A stretch of DNA of 64,000 nucleotides from an uncultured Eubacteriales bacterium (GTDB lineage Bacteria; Bacillota; Clostridia; Saccharofermentanales; UBA5734). Position 1 is the stretch's first letter. Every line of letters starts with the position of its first letter. The stretch spans positions 1-64,000 of the forward strand of contig CAILLO010000047.1 of the NCBI GenBank assembly GCA_903835065.1, read 5' to 3'. The translations under genes and the position numbers were made by a program. The notes beneath the pieces were generated by a model that was not told the origin of the DNA, ran no database searches, and saw nothing but the letters and a program-made list of their open reading frames with translations. Of the stretch, positions 23,953-34,819 are shown piece after piece.

Positions 23953-24855
23953 ATGGTCTTCCTGCAGCAGCTCGTGAACGGCATCTCCCTCGGTAGCGTC
24001 TATTCGCTGATCGCGATCGGCTACACGATGGTGTACGGCATCGTCAAGCTGATCAACTTCGCGCACGGCGACATCCTCATGATCGGCGCCTTCTGCGGCT
24101 ACTACGCGTTCCTCTGGGCGCAGGGCTCGGCGTCGCCGGTGCTGGCGGTGGCCTTCGCCTTCCTGCTCGCGATGGCGATCTCCGCTCTCGTCGGCGTGAT
24201 CATCGAGAAGACCTGCTACAAGCCGCTGCGCAACGCCCCGCGGATCAACGCCCTGATCACGGCGATCGGCGTCTCGATTGTCCTCGAGAACGGCGCGCGC
24301 GTCATCCCCTTCATGGGACCCAACCCGCGCCAGGTCTCGATCCCCGAAGCCTTCAAGGGCGTGTTCGCGCTGGGCGGGCTCACGATCAGCAAGGTCCAGG
24401 TCCTGACCCTCGCCACGTCGCTGGTCCTGATGGTCGTTCTCACGGCCTTCGTGCAGCTAACCCGCACGGGCAAGGCGATGCGCGCGGTCTCCCACGACAT
24501 GGACGCGGCCCAGCTCATGGGCATCAGCGTCAACCGGATCGTCTCGATCACCTTCGCGATCGGCGCCGCGCTCGGCGGGGCGGCCGGCGTGCTCTACGCG
24601 ATGAACTTCCCGATGATCAACCCCTATATGGGCATCATGCCCGGCCTGAAGGCCTTCATCGCCGCGGTGTTCGGCGGCATCGGCAGCATCCCGGGCGCCA
24701 TGATCGGCGGACTGGTGATGGGCGTGGCCGAAACCCTGACGAAGGGCTTCATCAGTTCGAAGCTCGCGGACGCCGTCGCGTTCGGCATCCTGATCGTGAT
24801 CCTGCTCGTCCGTCCCTCCGGCCTGCTCGGAAAGTCCGCGCGGGAGAAGGTGTGA
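23953..24855 (+). CDS. livH: Branched-chain amino acid ABC transporter, permease LivH
   Basis: 300 aa with about eight membrane segments. It begins with the conserved QQLVNGISLGSVYSLIAIGY and VKLINFAHGDILMIGAF stretches and has the permease signature GGIGSIPGAMIGGLVMGVAE. LivH pairs with LivM to form the membrane channel. GAGAGGTG lies 7 nt before the ATG. Only 3 nt separate it from livM. Confidence 0.95.
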   Translation: MVFLQQLVNGISLGSVYSLIAIGYTMVYGIVKLINFAHGDILMIGAFCGYYAFLWAQGSASPVLAVAFAFLLAMAISALVGVIIEKTCYKPLRNAPRINALITAIGVSIVLENGARVIPFMGPNPRQVSIPEAFKGVFALGGLTISKVQVLTLATSLVLMVVLTAFVQLTRTGKAMRAVSHDMDAAQLMGISVNRIVSITFAIGAALGGAAGVLYAMNFPMINPYMGIMPGLKAFIAAVFGGIGSIPGAMIGGLVMGVAETLTKGFISSKLADAVAFGILIVILLVRPSGLLGKSAREKV

Positions 24856-24858
24856 CGC

Positions 24859-25848
24859 ATGAAGAAGAAGGGCGTCGACTTCCTCCTCCTGCTCGGCAGC
24901 GGCCTCCTCGTCTACTGCCTGATCGCGTCGCTCGCCTGGGTCGGCGTGATCGACGAGTACTACATGCAGCTCCTCTCGGTCGCCGGCGTCTACATCATCG
25001 TCGCCCTGAGCCTCAACCTGATCACCGGGTTCACGGGCCAACTGGCTCTCGGGCACGCGGGCTTCATGTCGATCGGCGCCTACACGGCCGCGATCTTCGT
25101 CATGCGCGCGTCCCTGCCGCTGCTTCCCTCCGTGCTCCTCGGCGGGCTCGTCTCCGCCGTCTTCGGCTTCGCGATCGGCTTCCCGACCCTCCGGCTGCGC
25201 GGTGACTACCTGGCGATCACGACGCTCGGCTTCGGCGAGATCATCCGCGTCGTCCTCAACAACCTCGAGGGTCTCACGGGCGGATCGGCCGGCCTCCAGG
25301 GCATCCCCTCGTTCTCCGACACGGGGAACTACACGCTCGACGCGATCATCAAGTTCTCCTGGATCTTCGCCTTTTTCGTGGCGACCGTCGCCACGATCTC
25401 GAACCTGATCCGCTCCTCTCCGGGCCGGGTCATCGTCTCCGTCCGCGAGGACGAAATCGCGTCCACCTCGATGGGCAACGACGTCACCCGGTACAAGATG
25501 ATCGCCTTCACCGTATCGGCCTTCTTCGCCGGCATCGGCGGCGGTCTCTTCTCGGCGCTGATCGGCTACCTCAACCCCTCGGACTTCAATTTCCTCTATT
25601 CGGTCAACTTCGTCGTGATCGCCGTCCTCGGCGGCCTCGGCAGCCTCACCGGCACGGTCCTCGGCGGCCTCGTGTTCACCTTCGCGCAGGAGTGGCTCCG
25701 CGTGCTCGGCGACTTCCGGCTCGTCGTCTTCGGACTGCTGCTGATCCTGCTGATGATCTTCTGGCAGTCGGGCATCATGGGCAACAAGGAGCTGTCGATC
25801 ACCGGACTCGTCCGGCGGATCTTCCGGAAGGGGGGGCGCGCGCAATGA
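24859..25848 (+). CDS. livM: Branched-chain amino acid ABC transporter, permease LivM
   Basis: 329 aa, polytopic. Typical LivM stretches: [51 protein letters not shown] and the EAA-like [16 protein letters not shown]. It partners with LivH. Its stop overlaps the livG start (ATGA), so the two are coupled. The C-terminus is basic ([11 protein letters not shown]), consistent with a cytoplasmic tail. Confidence 0.95.
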   Translation: MKKKGVDFLLLLGSGLLVYCLIASLAWVGVIDEYYMQLLSVAGVYIIVALSLNLITGFTGQLALGHAGFMSIGAYTAAIFVMRASLPLLPSVLLGGLVSAVFGFAIGFPTLRLRGDYLAITTLGFGEIIRVVLNNLEGLTGGSAGLQGIPSFSDTGNYTLDAIIKFSWIFAFFVATVATISNLIRSSPGRVIVSVREDEIASTSMGNDVTRYKMIAFTVSAFFAGIGGGLFSALIGYLNPSDFNFLYSVNFVVIAVLGGLGSLTGTVLGGLVFTFAQEWLRVLGDFRLVVFGLLLILLMIFWQSGIMGNKELSITGLVRRIFRKGGRAQ

Positions 25849-26636
25849 GCATCCCGATCCTCCAGGCCAAGGAGATCTCGGTCGTCTTCGGCGGCCTGCG
25901 CGCCGTCTCCGACTTCAACCTCACGCTGATGGAAGGGGAGCTCGTCGGCCTGATCGGCCCGAACGGCGCCGGCAAGACCACGGTCTTCAACCTCCTGACG
26001 GGCGTCACGCCGCTATCGTCGGGCGAGATCGCAATCCGTTCCTCGAAGGACGGCAAGGCCCACTCCACGAAGGGCATGAAGGCTCACCAGATCGCCCGTC
26101 TCGGCCTCGGCCGCACCTTCCAGAACATCCGCCTCTTCAAGAGCCTCACGGTGCTCGACAACCTGCGGATCTCCATGGACCACCTCCGCAGGACCACGAT
26201 CGCGGACGCCATCCTGCGCACCCGCCGATTCTCGGCGGAGGAGGAGGCCTTCACGGCGCGCTCGGTCGAACTCCTGAAGATCTTCGAGCTCGACGACAAG
26301 AAGGACCTGCTGGCGCGCAACCTGCCCTACGGCGAGCAGCGCAAGCTCGAGATCGCGCGCGCTCTCGCGACCGACCCGAAGCTGCTGCTCCTCGACGAGC
26401 CGGCCGCCGGGATGAACCCGCAGGAGACCAAGGACCTGATGCGCCTGATCGCGTTCGTCCGCGAGCGGTTCCAGCTGACGATCCTGCTGATCGAGCACGA
26501 CATGAGCCTCGTGATGAACCTGTGCGAGCGGATCGCCGTCCTGGACTACGGCCAGGAAATCGCAATGGGCACGCCCGCGGAGATCAGCCGGAATCCGGCC
26601 GTCATCAAGGCCTATCTCGGAGAGGAGGAGATCTAG
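25845..26636 (+). CDS. livG: Branched-chain amino acid ABC transporter, ATPase LivG
   Basis: 263 aa ABC ATPase. Walker [11 protein letters not shown]-loop region RTFQNIRLF (the LivG hallmark), signature [16 protein letters not shown] (LPYGEQ instead of LSGGQ, as usual in LivG) and Walker [14 protein letters not shown] with IEHDM. ATG 25845 overlaps livM by 4 nt; the longer frame upstream lies within livM. Confidence 0.96.
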   Translation: MSIPILQAKEISVVFGGLRAVSDFNLTLMEGELVGLIGPNGAGKTTVFNLLTGVTPLSSGEIAIRSSKDGKAHSTKGMKAHQIARLGLGRTFQNIRLFKSLTVLDNLRISMDHLRRTTIADAILRTRRFSAEEEAFTARSVELLKIFELDDKKDLLARNLPYGEQRKLEIARALATDPKLLLLDEPAAGMNPQETKDLMRLIAFVRERFQLTILLIEHDMSLVMNLCERIAVLDYGQEIAMGTPAEISRNPAVIKAYLGEEEI

Positions 26637-26638
26637 CG

Positions 26639-27343
26639 GTGCTCCGGGTCGAATCCATCAACGTCTCCTACGACACGATCCAGGTCCTCCACGACCTGAC
26701 CTTCCACGTGGACGAGGGCGAGATCGTCACCCTGATCGGCGCGAACGGCGCCGGCAAGACCACCACGCTGCACACGATCTCGGGCCTGATCCGCCCGAAG
26801 TCGGGATCGGTCGCCTTCGAGGGCGCCGACATCACGCGCCTTCCGGCCGACCGGATCGTCAAGGCGGGCCTCTGCCAGGTCCCCGAAGGCCGCCGCATCT
26901 TCGCGAACCTGTCGGTCATGGAGAACCTCGAGATGGGCGCCTATTCACAGCGCAACCGCGCCAAGGCGACGGAGAGCCTCGAGCAGGTCTTCCGCAGCTT
27001 CCCGCGCCTCCGGGAGCGCAGAACCCAGAGCGCCGGCACGCTGTCCGGCGGCGAGCAGCAGATGCTGGCGATCGGCCGCGCGCTGATGGCCCGCCCGAAG
27101 CTTCTGCTGCTGGACGAACCCTCGATGGGACTCGCGCCGCTGCTGGTGAAGGAGATCTTCTCGATCGTCCAGGAGATCAACCGGTCCGGCACGACCGTCC
27201 TGCTCGTCGAGCAGAACGCGAGGATGGCCCTCTCGATCGCGAACCGCGCCTATGTCCTCGAGACGGGGCGGATCGTCGCGTCCGGCGACGCGAAGGAGCT
27301 CTCGGAGAGCGAAGAGGTCCGCAAGGCCTATCTGGGCATGTGA
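26639..27343 (+). CDS. livF: Branched-chain amino acid ABC transporter, ATPase LivF
   Basis: 234 aa ABC ATPase: Walker A GANGAGKTT, GLCQVPEGRRIFANLSVMEN (LivF hallmark), signature LSGGEQQMLAIGRALM, Walker B LLLLDEPSMGLAP and VEQNA. The start is GTG 26639, two bases after the livG stop, with AGGAGGAG 8 nt upstream. The ATG-initiated open frame at 26522 lies inside livG and has no ribosome binding site. Confidence 0.95.
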   Translation: MLRVESINVSYDTIQVLHDLTFHVDEGEIVTLIGANGAGKTTTLHTISGLIRPKSGSVAFEGADITRLPADRIVKAGLCQVPEGRRIFANLSVMENLEMGAYSQRNRAKATESLEQVFRSFPRLRERRTQSAGTLSGGEQQMLAIGRALMARPKLLLLDEPSMGLAPLLVKEIFSIVQEINRSGTTVLLVEQNARMALSIANRAYVLETGRIVASGDAKELSESEEVRKAYLGM

Positions 27344-27353
27344 GGAGGAGATC

Positions 27354-27983
27354 ATGTACGTACTCAACAGCATGACGTCCAACCCCTATACCGTGACCCC
27401 GGACGCGACGATCGCCGAGACGCTCGAGATCATGCGGCAGAAGAAGGTGCGGCGCCTGCCGGTCCTCGAGAACGGCCGGCTCGTCGGCATCATCACCGAG
27501 CGCAAGTTGCTCGAGGTGTCCCCGTCGCCCGCCACGAGTCTCTCCATCTTCGAGATCAACTACCTGCTCGCCAAGACCAAGGTCGTTTCCCTGATGACGC
27601 GCGACGTCTACACGGTCATGCCGGGCACCCTCCTCGAGGAAGCGGCCCGCATCATGCGCGACCACGATATCGGCGCCCTGCCGGTGCTCGACGGCGGCCA
27701 GCTGGTGGGCATCATCACCGAGACCGACCTGTTCGACGCCTTCCTCGAGATCATGGGCTATCGCAGCCGCGGCACGCGCCTGTCGATCGACGTCGAGGAC
27801 GACAAGCCCGGCAATCTGGCGGAGATCGCGTCGATCATCGCTGGACAGGGCGTGAACATCATGAACGTCGCGACGTATCGGAACGAGCTGATCTTCAAGG
27901 TCAACACGCTGAACTCCAAGGAACTCGTCGGCCTGGTCTCGGCCCGCGGCTACCGCATCCTGTCCGTCCTCGAGTACGACTGA
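27354..27983 (+). CDS. CBS-pair and ACT domain protein (AcuB-like)
   Basis: 209 aa. Two CBS repeats: MTSNPYTVTPDATIAETLEI...RLPVLENGRLVGIITE and MTRDVYTVMPGTLLEEAARI...ALPVLDGGQLVGIITE. A C-terminal ACT domain follows (about residues 142-209: TRLSIDVEDDKPGNLAEIAS, GQGVNIMN). CBS pairs bind adenine nucleotides and ACT domains bind amino acids, so it could report energy or amino-acid status to the Liv transporter. It ends the liv operon, 10 nt behind livF with TGAGGAGGAG as ribosome binding site. This livF-CBS-ACT order recurs in Clostridia; the function is not established. Confidence 0.85.
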   Translation: MYVLNSMTSNPYTVTPDATIAETLEIMRQKKVRRLPVLENGRLVGIITERKLLEVSPSPATSLSIFEINYLLAKTKVVSLMTRDVYTVMPGTLLEEAARIMRDHDIGALPVLDGGQLVGIITETDLFDAFLEIMGYRSRGTRLSIDVEDDKPGNLAEIASIIAGQGVNIMNVATYRNELIFKVNTLNSKELVGLVSARGYRILSVLEYD

Positions 27984-28006
27984 CCCGTCGTGCAGGCGGT
28001 CCCTGC

Positions 28007-28040
28007 GGCGGCGCTTCCCGGGCGGGAGGCGCCGCCTTCG
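28007..28040 (+). terminator. Terminator of the liv operon
   Basis: GGCGGCGC (28007-28014) pairs with GCGCCGCC (28029-28036); a T/G wobble and TCCC/GGGA extend it to a 13-bp stem with a GGGC loop. Only TTC follows, so the T-run is weak. Confidence 0.6.
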
Positions 28041-28050
28041 CATCGTGCCG

Positions 28051-28079
28051 TTGACAGGGCCGGGGGCGAGTGGTATTTT
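28051..28079 (+). promoter_or_regulatory. Sigma-A promoter of the heat-shock operon
   Basis: TTGACA (28051-28056), 17-bp spacer, TATTTT (28074-28079). The start site falls at the CIRCE element. Confidence 0.88.
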
Positions 28080-28083
28080 TGCT

Positions 28084-28110
28084 TTAGCACTCCGAGGCAT
28101 TGAGTGCTAA
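28084..28110 (+). promoter_or_regulatory. CIRCE operator (HrcA binding site)
   Basis: TTAGCACTC, a 9-bp spacer and GAGTGCTAA: a perfect match to the CIRCE consensus. Bound HrcA would block initiation from the promoter just upstream; heat titrates HrcA away. Confidence 0.97.
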
Positions 28111-28170
28111 CCGGACCGGCACGGCCGCTGGAAACGCGCGGAGGCCGACGGAAGACTTGGAAGGACGAAG

Positions 28171-29259
28171 ATGACCCCGCTCGACGAACGCAAGAGAAGC
28201 ATCCTCAAGGCCGTCGTGGACGACTACATCGAGACCGCGGAGCCGATCGGCTCCAAGCAGCTCGTAAGCCGCCACGCGCTCGCCGTGAGCCCCGCGACCG
28301 TCCGCAACGAGATGTCCGACCTCGAGCAGCTCGGGTACCTCGAGCAACCGCACACCTCCGCCGGGCGCGTGCCGTCGGACAAGGGGTACCGGGAGTACGT
28401 CGACAGCCTGATGAGCGTCGACCCGCTGTCTCCGGAGGAGGAGACCCTGATCCGCGAGCGGCTGGACGTGCATTTCGACGAACTCGGCGAAGCGTTGCGC
28501 AGCGCCTCGTCCGTGCTGTCCGCGACGACCGGGTACACCTCGGTCGCGATGACCCCCCGCCTCCGGACGTCGCAGTTGAAGCAGATCAAGATGCTGATGA
28601 TCGAGCCCGGCCGCGCCGTCGTGGTCGTCGTCCTCGCCGCCGGCATCGTGAAGGACCGGGTGGTCCGCATTCCGGAACTGCTGGACGCCGCGACGCTCGC
28701 GAAGGTGTCCGCCGCCGTCGAGGAGGGCCTCTCGGGCATGAAACTCGAGGACATCACCCTGATCGCCGTCACGGCGGCCGGACGGCGCGCGAAGCTCCCG
28801 GAGGCTCTGCTCAACCAGATCCTGTACGAGGCGTATATTTCGATCAAGCAGGCCGACAGCATGTCGGTCTACATGGACGGGACCAACCGTATGCTGGGCT
28901 ACCCCGAGTTCCAGGAGATCCGGAAGGCCCGTGGTTTCCTCGATGCGCTGCACGAGGAGGGCCTGATCGCCGGGTACCTCGCCGAGGACAACCCGGACGG
29001 GGAGGACACGGACGGCCACAGGCGGCCCTACATGATCCGGATCGGCCAGGAGATCTCGCTCGGCGGGCTCGACGGCTGCAGCTTCGTGACGACGACCTGC
29101 CGCGACGCCGGGACGCTGCTCGGCAGCATCGGCGTGATCGGCCCGAAGCGCATGGACTATTCCAAGGTCGTCTCCCATATCGGATTCGTCCGCAGGACCC
29201 TCGACGAGGGCATGCGGAATCTCATGGACGGAAATCGCAACACGGAGGAGACCCGCTGA
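28171..29259 (+). CDS. hrcA: Heat-inducible transcription repressor HrcA
   Basis: 362 aa. N-terminal winged helix: RKRSILKAVVDDYIETAEPI, GSKQLV, VSPATVRNEMSDLEQLGYLE and HTSAGRVPSDKGYREYVDSL. The C-terminal GAF-like domain carries IGQEISLGGLDGCSFVTTTC and IGVIGPKRMDYSKVV. It represses its own operon through the CIRCE site 61 nt upstream. It heads the operon hrcA-grpE-dnaK-dnaJ-prmA-rsmE, the usual Bacillota order. It overlaps grpE by 1 nt. Confidence 0.96.
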   Translation: MTPLDERKRSILKAVVDDYIETAEPIGSKQLVSRHALAVSPATVRNEMSDLEQLGYLEQPHTSAGRVPSDKGYREYVDSLMSVDPLSPEEETLIRERLDVHFDELGEALRSASSVLSATTGYTSVAMTPRLRTSQLKQIKMLMIEPGRAVVVVVLAAGIVKDRVVRIPELLDAATLAKVSAAVEEGLSGMKLEDITLIAVTAAGRRAKLPEALLNQILYEAYISIKQADSMSVYMDGTNRMLGYPEFQEIRKARGFLDALHEEGLIAGYLAEDNPDGEDTDGHRRPYMIRIGQEISLGGLDGCSFVTTTCRDAGTLLGSIGVIGPKRMDYSKVVSHIGFVRRTLDEGMRNLMDGNRNTEETR

Positions 29260-29870
29260 TGAAGAAAAAGCACGACCGCGAGGAGATCGAGCAGGAACTC
29301 GCCCGCAGGGACGCCGAGGCGGCGCAGGGCGACGTGACCGAAATCGGGCTCGCGGAAGAGGACGGCATGGCCGCGGAAGCGGTCGAGGGGGACGCCGGCG
29401 ACGCGCCGGTGCCGGCGGCGGCCGACGACGCGAAGGACCGCGAGCTGGCGGAGCTGAAGGACGCCCTGCTGCGCCTGTCCGCGGAATACGACAACTACCA
29501 GCGCCGGACGCAGCGCGAGAAGGAGCAGCTCTACGCCGATTCCCTCGCGGACGTCGTCGCACTGTGGGTCCCGGTGCTCGACAACCTGGAGCGCGCCGCG
29601 GCCGTCGCGGCCGCCAGCCCGTCGCCGGACGCCGCGAAGATCGCGGACGGGATCGCGATGGTCCTGCGCCAGGCGAACGACGCGATGGCGAGGCTCAGGG
29701 TCGAGGAAATCCCCGCGCTGGGAGCCGCGTTCGACCCGCACCTGCACAACGCCGTGATGCACGTCGAGGACGACGCGGCCGGCCCCGGGCAGGTCGTCGA
29801 GGTCTTCATGAAGGGATACCGCTGCGGCGCCAAAGTGATCCGCCACAGCATGGTCAAGGTCGCCAACTGA
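29259..29870 (+). CDS. grpE: Nucleotide exchange factor GrpE
   Basis: 203 aa. The acidic, low-complexity N-terminal ~65 residues are followed by the GrpE coiled coil ([20 protein letters not shown]) and the C-terminal beta domain ([33 protein letters not shown]). It exchanges ADP for ATP on DnaK. ATG 29259 shares its A with the hrcA stop and has GGAGGAG upstream. The larger open frame further upstream is out of frame with hrcA and not real. Confidence 0.96.
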   Translation: MKKKHDREEIEQELARRDAEAAQGDVTEIGLAEEDGMAAEAVEGDAGDAPVPAAADDAKDRELAELKDALLRLSAEYDNYQRRTQREKEQLYADSLADVVALWVPVLDNLERAAAVAAASPSPDAAKIADGIAMVLRQANDAMARLRVEEIPALGAAFDPHLHNAVMHVEDDAAGPGQVVEVFMKGYRCGAKVIRHSMVKVAN

Positions 29871-29952
29871 CGGACGGCCCGCGGCAGGACGCCGCGCGGC
29901 CCCGGAACACAGTGCCGACCCGGAGGATCCGGGCGGCAAGAAGGAGTTCATC

Positions 29953-31788
<1,836 letters not shown>

Positions 31789-31886
31789 CCGGAGACCGAC
31801 GATAGGCACTTGACGGACGACGGTCCGCCGACCCGGAAGGGACGGCGGGCCTTGTCCTTGCAGCAGGAAGGGAGCGGTGGCGGGAC

Positions 31887-33017
31887 GTGCCGGAGAAGAG
31901 GGACTACTACGAGGTGCTCGGGGTCGCGAAGGGCGCGAGCGACGAGGAGATCAAGAAGGCCTATCGCAAGCTCGCCAAGCAGTATCACCCGGACCTGAAC
32001 CCGGACGACAAGGCGTCGGAGGCGAAGTTCAAGGAGGCCAGCGAGGCCTATTCAGTACTGTCCGACGACGAGAAGAAGGCCCGGTACGACCAGTTCGGCC
32101 ACGCGGGCCTCGACGGGGCGGCCGCGGGCGGCGGCTTCGACGGCGCCGGCTTCGACATCAACCTCGACGACATCTTCGGCTCCTTCTTCGGGGGAGGATT
32201 CGGCGGCGGACGCCGCCGGGCGGGACCGGCGCGCGGAGCGAACCTCAAGTACCGGATGGGCCTCGAGTTCCTCGAGGCGGCCTTCGGCTGCGAGAAGGAG
32301 ATCACGATCACCAAGGAGGACCTCTGCGACACGTGCCACGGCACGGGATCCAAGGACGGTTCCGCGCCGAAGCGCTGCACGACGTGCAACGGAACGGGAC
32401 AGGTCTCGCAGCGGCAGCAGACCATGTTCGGCACCGTGATGACCAACCGCCCCTGTTCCGCGTGTGGCGGACAGGGCGCGGTCGTGACCGACCCCTGCCC
32501 GGCCTGCGCCGGCCGCGGCCGCCGGCAGAAGAAGAAGACGCTCAAGGTGCGCGTCCCGGCCGGCGTCGACGCCGGTCAGAGCATCGTCCTGCAGAACGAG
32601 GGGGAGCCCGGCCAGAAGGGCGGCGGCTACGGTGACCTCTACGTCGAGTTCCACATCCGTCCGCACCCCGTGTTCACCCGGGAGGGTTTCCAGACCTTCT
32701 GCGAGGTGCCCGTGACCTTCGTCCAGGCAGCACTTGGCGCCGAACTCGACGTCCCCACGATCGACGGCCCCGTGAAGTACCGGATCAAGGACGGCACGCA
32801 GACCGGAGAGCGATTCACGCTGCGCGGCAAGGGCATCCCCCGTGGCGACCGCAATGGGTACCGCGGCGACCATGTCTTCGTCGTGGCGGTCGAGGTGCCC
32901 AAGCACCTCGACGCGAAGCAGAAGGATCTTCTCAAGGAGTTCGAGGCGATCAGCGGCGACCGCAACTACGAGAAGCGCAGGAGCTTCTTCGACAAACTGA
33001 AGGAAGGCTTCAAGTGA
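31887..33017 (+). CDS. dnaJ: Chaperone DnaJ (Hsp40)
   Basis: 376 aa, class A. J domain with HPD ([10 protein letters not shown]), a Gly/Phe-rich linker (about residues 77-115), and four zinc-binding repeats [24 protein letters not shown] and CPACAGRG. The C-terminal substrate domains carry FEVPVTF-like and GDHVFVV stretches. The start is GTG 31887 with GGAAGGGAG upstream. The stop overlaps the prmA start by 4 nt (GTGA). Confidence 0.97.
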   Translation: MPEKRDYYEVLGVAKGASDEEIKKAYRKLAKQYHPDLNPDDKASEAKFKEASEAYSVLSDDEKKARYDQFGHAGLDGAAAGGGFDGAGFDINLDDIFGSFFGGGFGGGRRRAGPARGANLKYRMGLEFLEAAFGCEKEITITKEDLCDTCHGTGSKDGSAPKRCTTCNGTGQVSQRQQTMFGTVMTNRPCSACGGQGAVVTDPCPACAGRGRRQKKKTLKVRVPAGVDAGQSIVLQNEGEPGQKGGGYGDLYVEFHIRPHPVFTREGFQTFCEVPVTFVQAALGAELDVPTIDGPVKYRIKDGTQTGERFTLRGKGIPRGDRNGYRGDHVFVVAVEVPKHLDAKQKDLLKEFEAISGDRNYEKRRSFFDKLKEGFK

Positions 33018-33985
33018 GGTGGGTGCAGCTCGAGGCCCTGACGACCGGCGAGGCTTCGGACGCCCTTTGCGAGGCGTTCCTGGAGCTCGGAGCCGACGGG
33101 ACCGCCGTCGAGGACCCGGGCGAGATCCTCGCGCTGCTGGCGCGTCCCGACTCGCTTGCCTACGCCGACGAAGGATATGCCGAGTCGCTGGGCGAGGACG
33201 TACGCGTGCGCGCCTTCTTTCCCGAGATGGACGAGGGAATCCGCACGGCGGCCGGCTTCCGGACCGTCGAAGCCCTGGTCGCCGACGCCGCGGAACGGCT
33301 CACCGACATCGGGAGATTCCTCGCGACCGGCAAGGGCACGCTGTCCTTCTCGTTCGTCGCCGACGAGGACTGGGCCAACGGGTGGAAGAAATACTACCAC
33401 CCGCTCCTCATCTCTCCGCGCATCCTGATCTGTCCCTCCTGGGAGACCGCGTCCCCCGGACCGGGGGAGACCGTCGTGTCGCTCGACCCCGGTTCTGCAT
33501 TCGGCACCGGCTCGCACGAGACCACCGCGCTGTGCGCCGAGCGGATCGACGCGCTGCTCGCGCCCGGGTCCACCGTGCTCGACCTCGGATGCGGCTCCGG
33601 CATCCTCGCGATCATCGCCGCCCGCCTCGGCGCCGGCTTCGTCGAGGCGATCGACATCGACCCGCTCGCCGTGAAAGTCGCGGCAGAGAACTGCGCGGTC
33701 AACCGGGTCGCCGTCGACGTGCACGCCGGGGAGCTGAAAGGCGCGCGACGCCCGCGTTACGACTTCATCGTCGCCAACATCATCGCCGACGTCATCGCCG
33801 CCCTCGCTGCGGACATCCCGGACCGCCTCGCTCCCGGCGGGATTTTCGTCGCGTCCGGCATCATCGCCGAAAAGTCGCAGCGGGTGCTGGACGCCTGCCG
33901 CGCGGCCGGCCTCGCGCTCGCCGAGTCCCATCGCAAGGGCGACTGGTGCGCCTACGTCTTCCGCCCGGGACCTTCCGCCCCATGA
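33014..33985 (+). CDS. prmA: Ribosomal protein L11 methyltransferase PrmA
   Basis: 323 aa. N-terminal substrate-recognition domain, linker [14 protein letters not shown], then the SAM domain: [17 protein letters not shown] (PrmA hallmark), [12 protein letters not shown] (motif I) and [11 protein letters not shown] (the NPPY-equivalent). It trimethylates lysines and the N-terminus of L11. The GTG start overlaps dnaJ, and the stop overlaps rsmE (ATGA). The prmA-rsmE pair after dnaJ is the conserved Bacillota arrangement. Confidence 0.95.
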   Translation: MRWVQLEALTTGEASDALCEAFLELGADGTAVEDPGEILALLARPDSLAYADEGYAESLGEDVRVRAFFPEMDEGIRTAAGFRTVEALVADAAERLTDIGRFLATGKGTLSFSFVADEDWANGWKKYYHPLLISPRILICPSWETASPGPGETVVSLDPGSAFGTGSHETTALCAERIDALLAPGSTVLDLGCGSGILAIIAARLGAGFVEAIDIDPLAVKVAAENCAVNRVAVDVHAGELKGARRPRYDFIVANIIADVIAALAADIPDRLAPGGIFVASGIIAEKSQRVLDACRAAGLALAESHRKGDWCAYVFRPGPSAP

Positions 33986-34785
33986 CGCGCTTCTTCCTGC
34001 GGGAGCGGATTCCCGAGGACAGGGAAGCGCTGGTCCTGACCGGTCCGGACGCCCATCACCTGCGCGACGTCCTGCGCGCCCGGCCAGGCGAGTCCGTCGT
34101 CGTCTGCGATGCGAATGGCACCGAACTCTCGTGCCGGGTCGCGGACGCGGAAGCGGACGGCGTGCGGCTGACGATCGAGTCCCGGCGCCCCGACGACGCG
34201 GAACCGCACTATGAGGCCGTCCTGCTGCAGGGACTCGCGAAGGGCGAGCGGATGGACGTCCTGGTCCAGAAGTCCGTCGAACTCGGCGTCTCGCGCATCG
34301 TCCCGTTCTCCTCGTCCCGGTGCGTGGTCCGGCTCGACCGCGAGGAGGGAAGGCGCAAAGCGGATCGCTGGAACCGCATCGCGGAGGAGGCGGCCAAGCA
34401 GAGCGGCCGCAGCCGGATTCCCCCCGTCGACCCGCCCGTCCCCTTCGACGAGGCCCTGCGGATCGCCCGCGAGGCCGACCTCTGCTTCCTTCCCTGGGAA
34501 GGGGAGACCGCCCGGAATCTCTGGGATTTCCGATTGGATCCGGCGACGCGCGAAACCGTGCGCTTCGTTACGGAATCCGGCCGAGTCCCCCGCATCGCCT
34601 TCCTGATCGGCCCGGAGGGGGGATTCTCCCCCGAGGAAGCCGGAGAGGCCCTGTCCATGGGCATTCCGACGATCACGCTCGGCCGCCGGATCCTCCGCAC
34701 GGAGACCGCGGGACCGGCCGTCCTGGCCCAGCTCTCCCTGCTTTTCGATCGCTTTCCGAACCCCTACCCAGACGCTCCGATTTGA
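33982..34785 (+). CDS. rsmE: 16S rRNA (uracil1498-N3)-methyltransferase RsmE
   Basis: 267 aa SPOUT methyltransferase. N-terminal PUA-like domain (LTGPDAHHLRDVLRARPGE). The knot region has LLQGLAKGERMDVLVQKSVE, IAEEAAKQSGRSRIP, LIGPEGGFSPEEA and LGRRILRTETA, which form the SAM pocket. It modifies U1498 near the decoding centre. It is the last gene of the heat-shock operon; its stop codon overlaps the -35 box of the next promoter, so no separate terminator is seen. Confidence 0.95.
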   Translation: MTRFFLRERIPEDREALVLTGPDAHHLRDVLRARPGESVVVCDANGTELSCRVADAEADGVRLTIESRRPDDAEPHYEAVLLQGLAKGERMDVLVQKSVELGVSRIVPFSSSRCVVRLDREEGRRKADRWNRIAEEAAKQSGRSRIPPVDPPVPFDEALRIAREADLCFLPWEGETARNLWDFRLDPATRETVRFVTESGRVPRIAFLIGPEGGFSPEEAGEALSMGIPTITLGRRILRTETAGPAVLAQLSLLFDRFPNPYPDAPI

Positions 34786-34811
34786 CAGGTTTTATCTGAA
34801 CCCCCTATAAT
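34782..34811 (+). promoter_or_regulatory. Strong sigma-A promoter of the yabE-like gene
   Basis: Consensus TTGACA (34782-34787), 18-bp spacer, consensus TATAAT (34806-34811). Only 8 nt lie between the -10 and the ATG at 34820. Confidence 0.88.
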
Positions 34812-34819
34812 TCAACTAC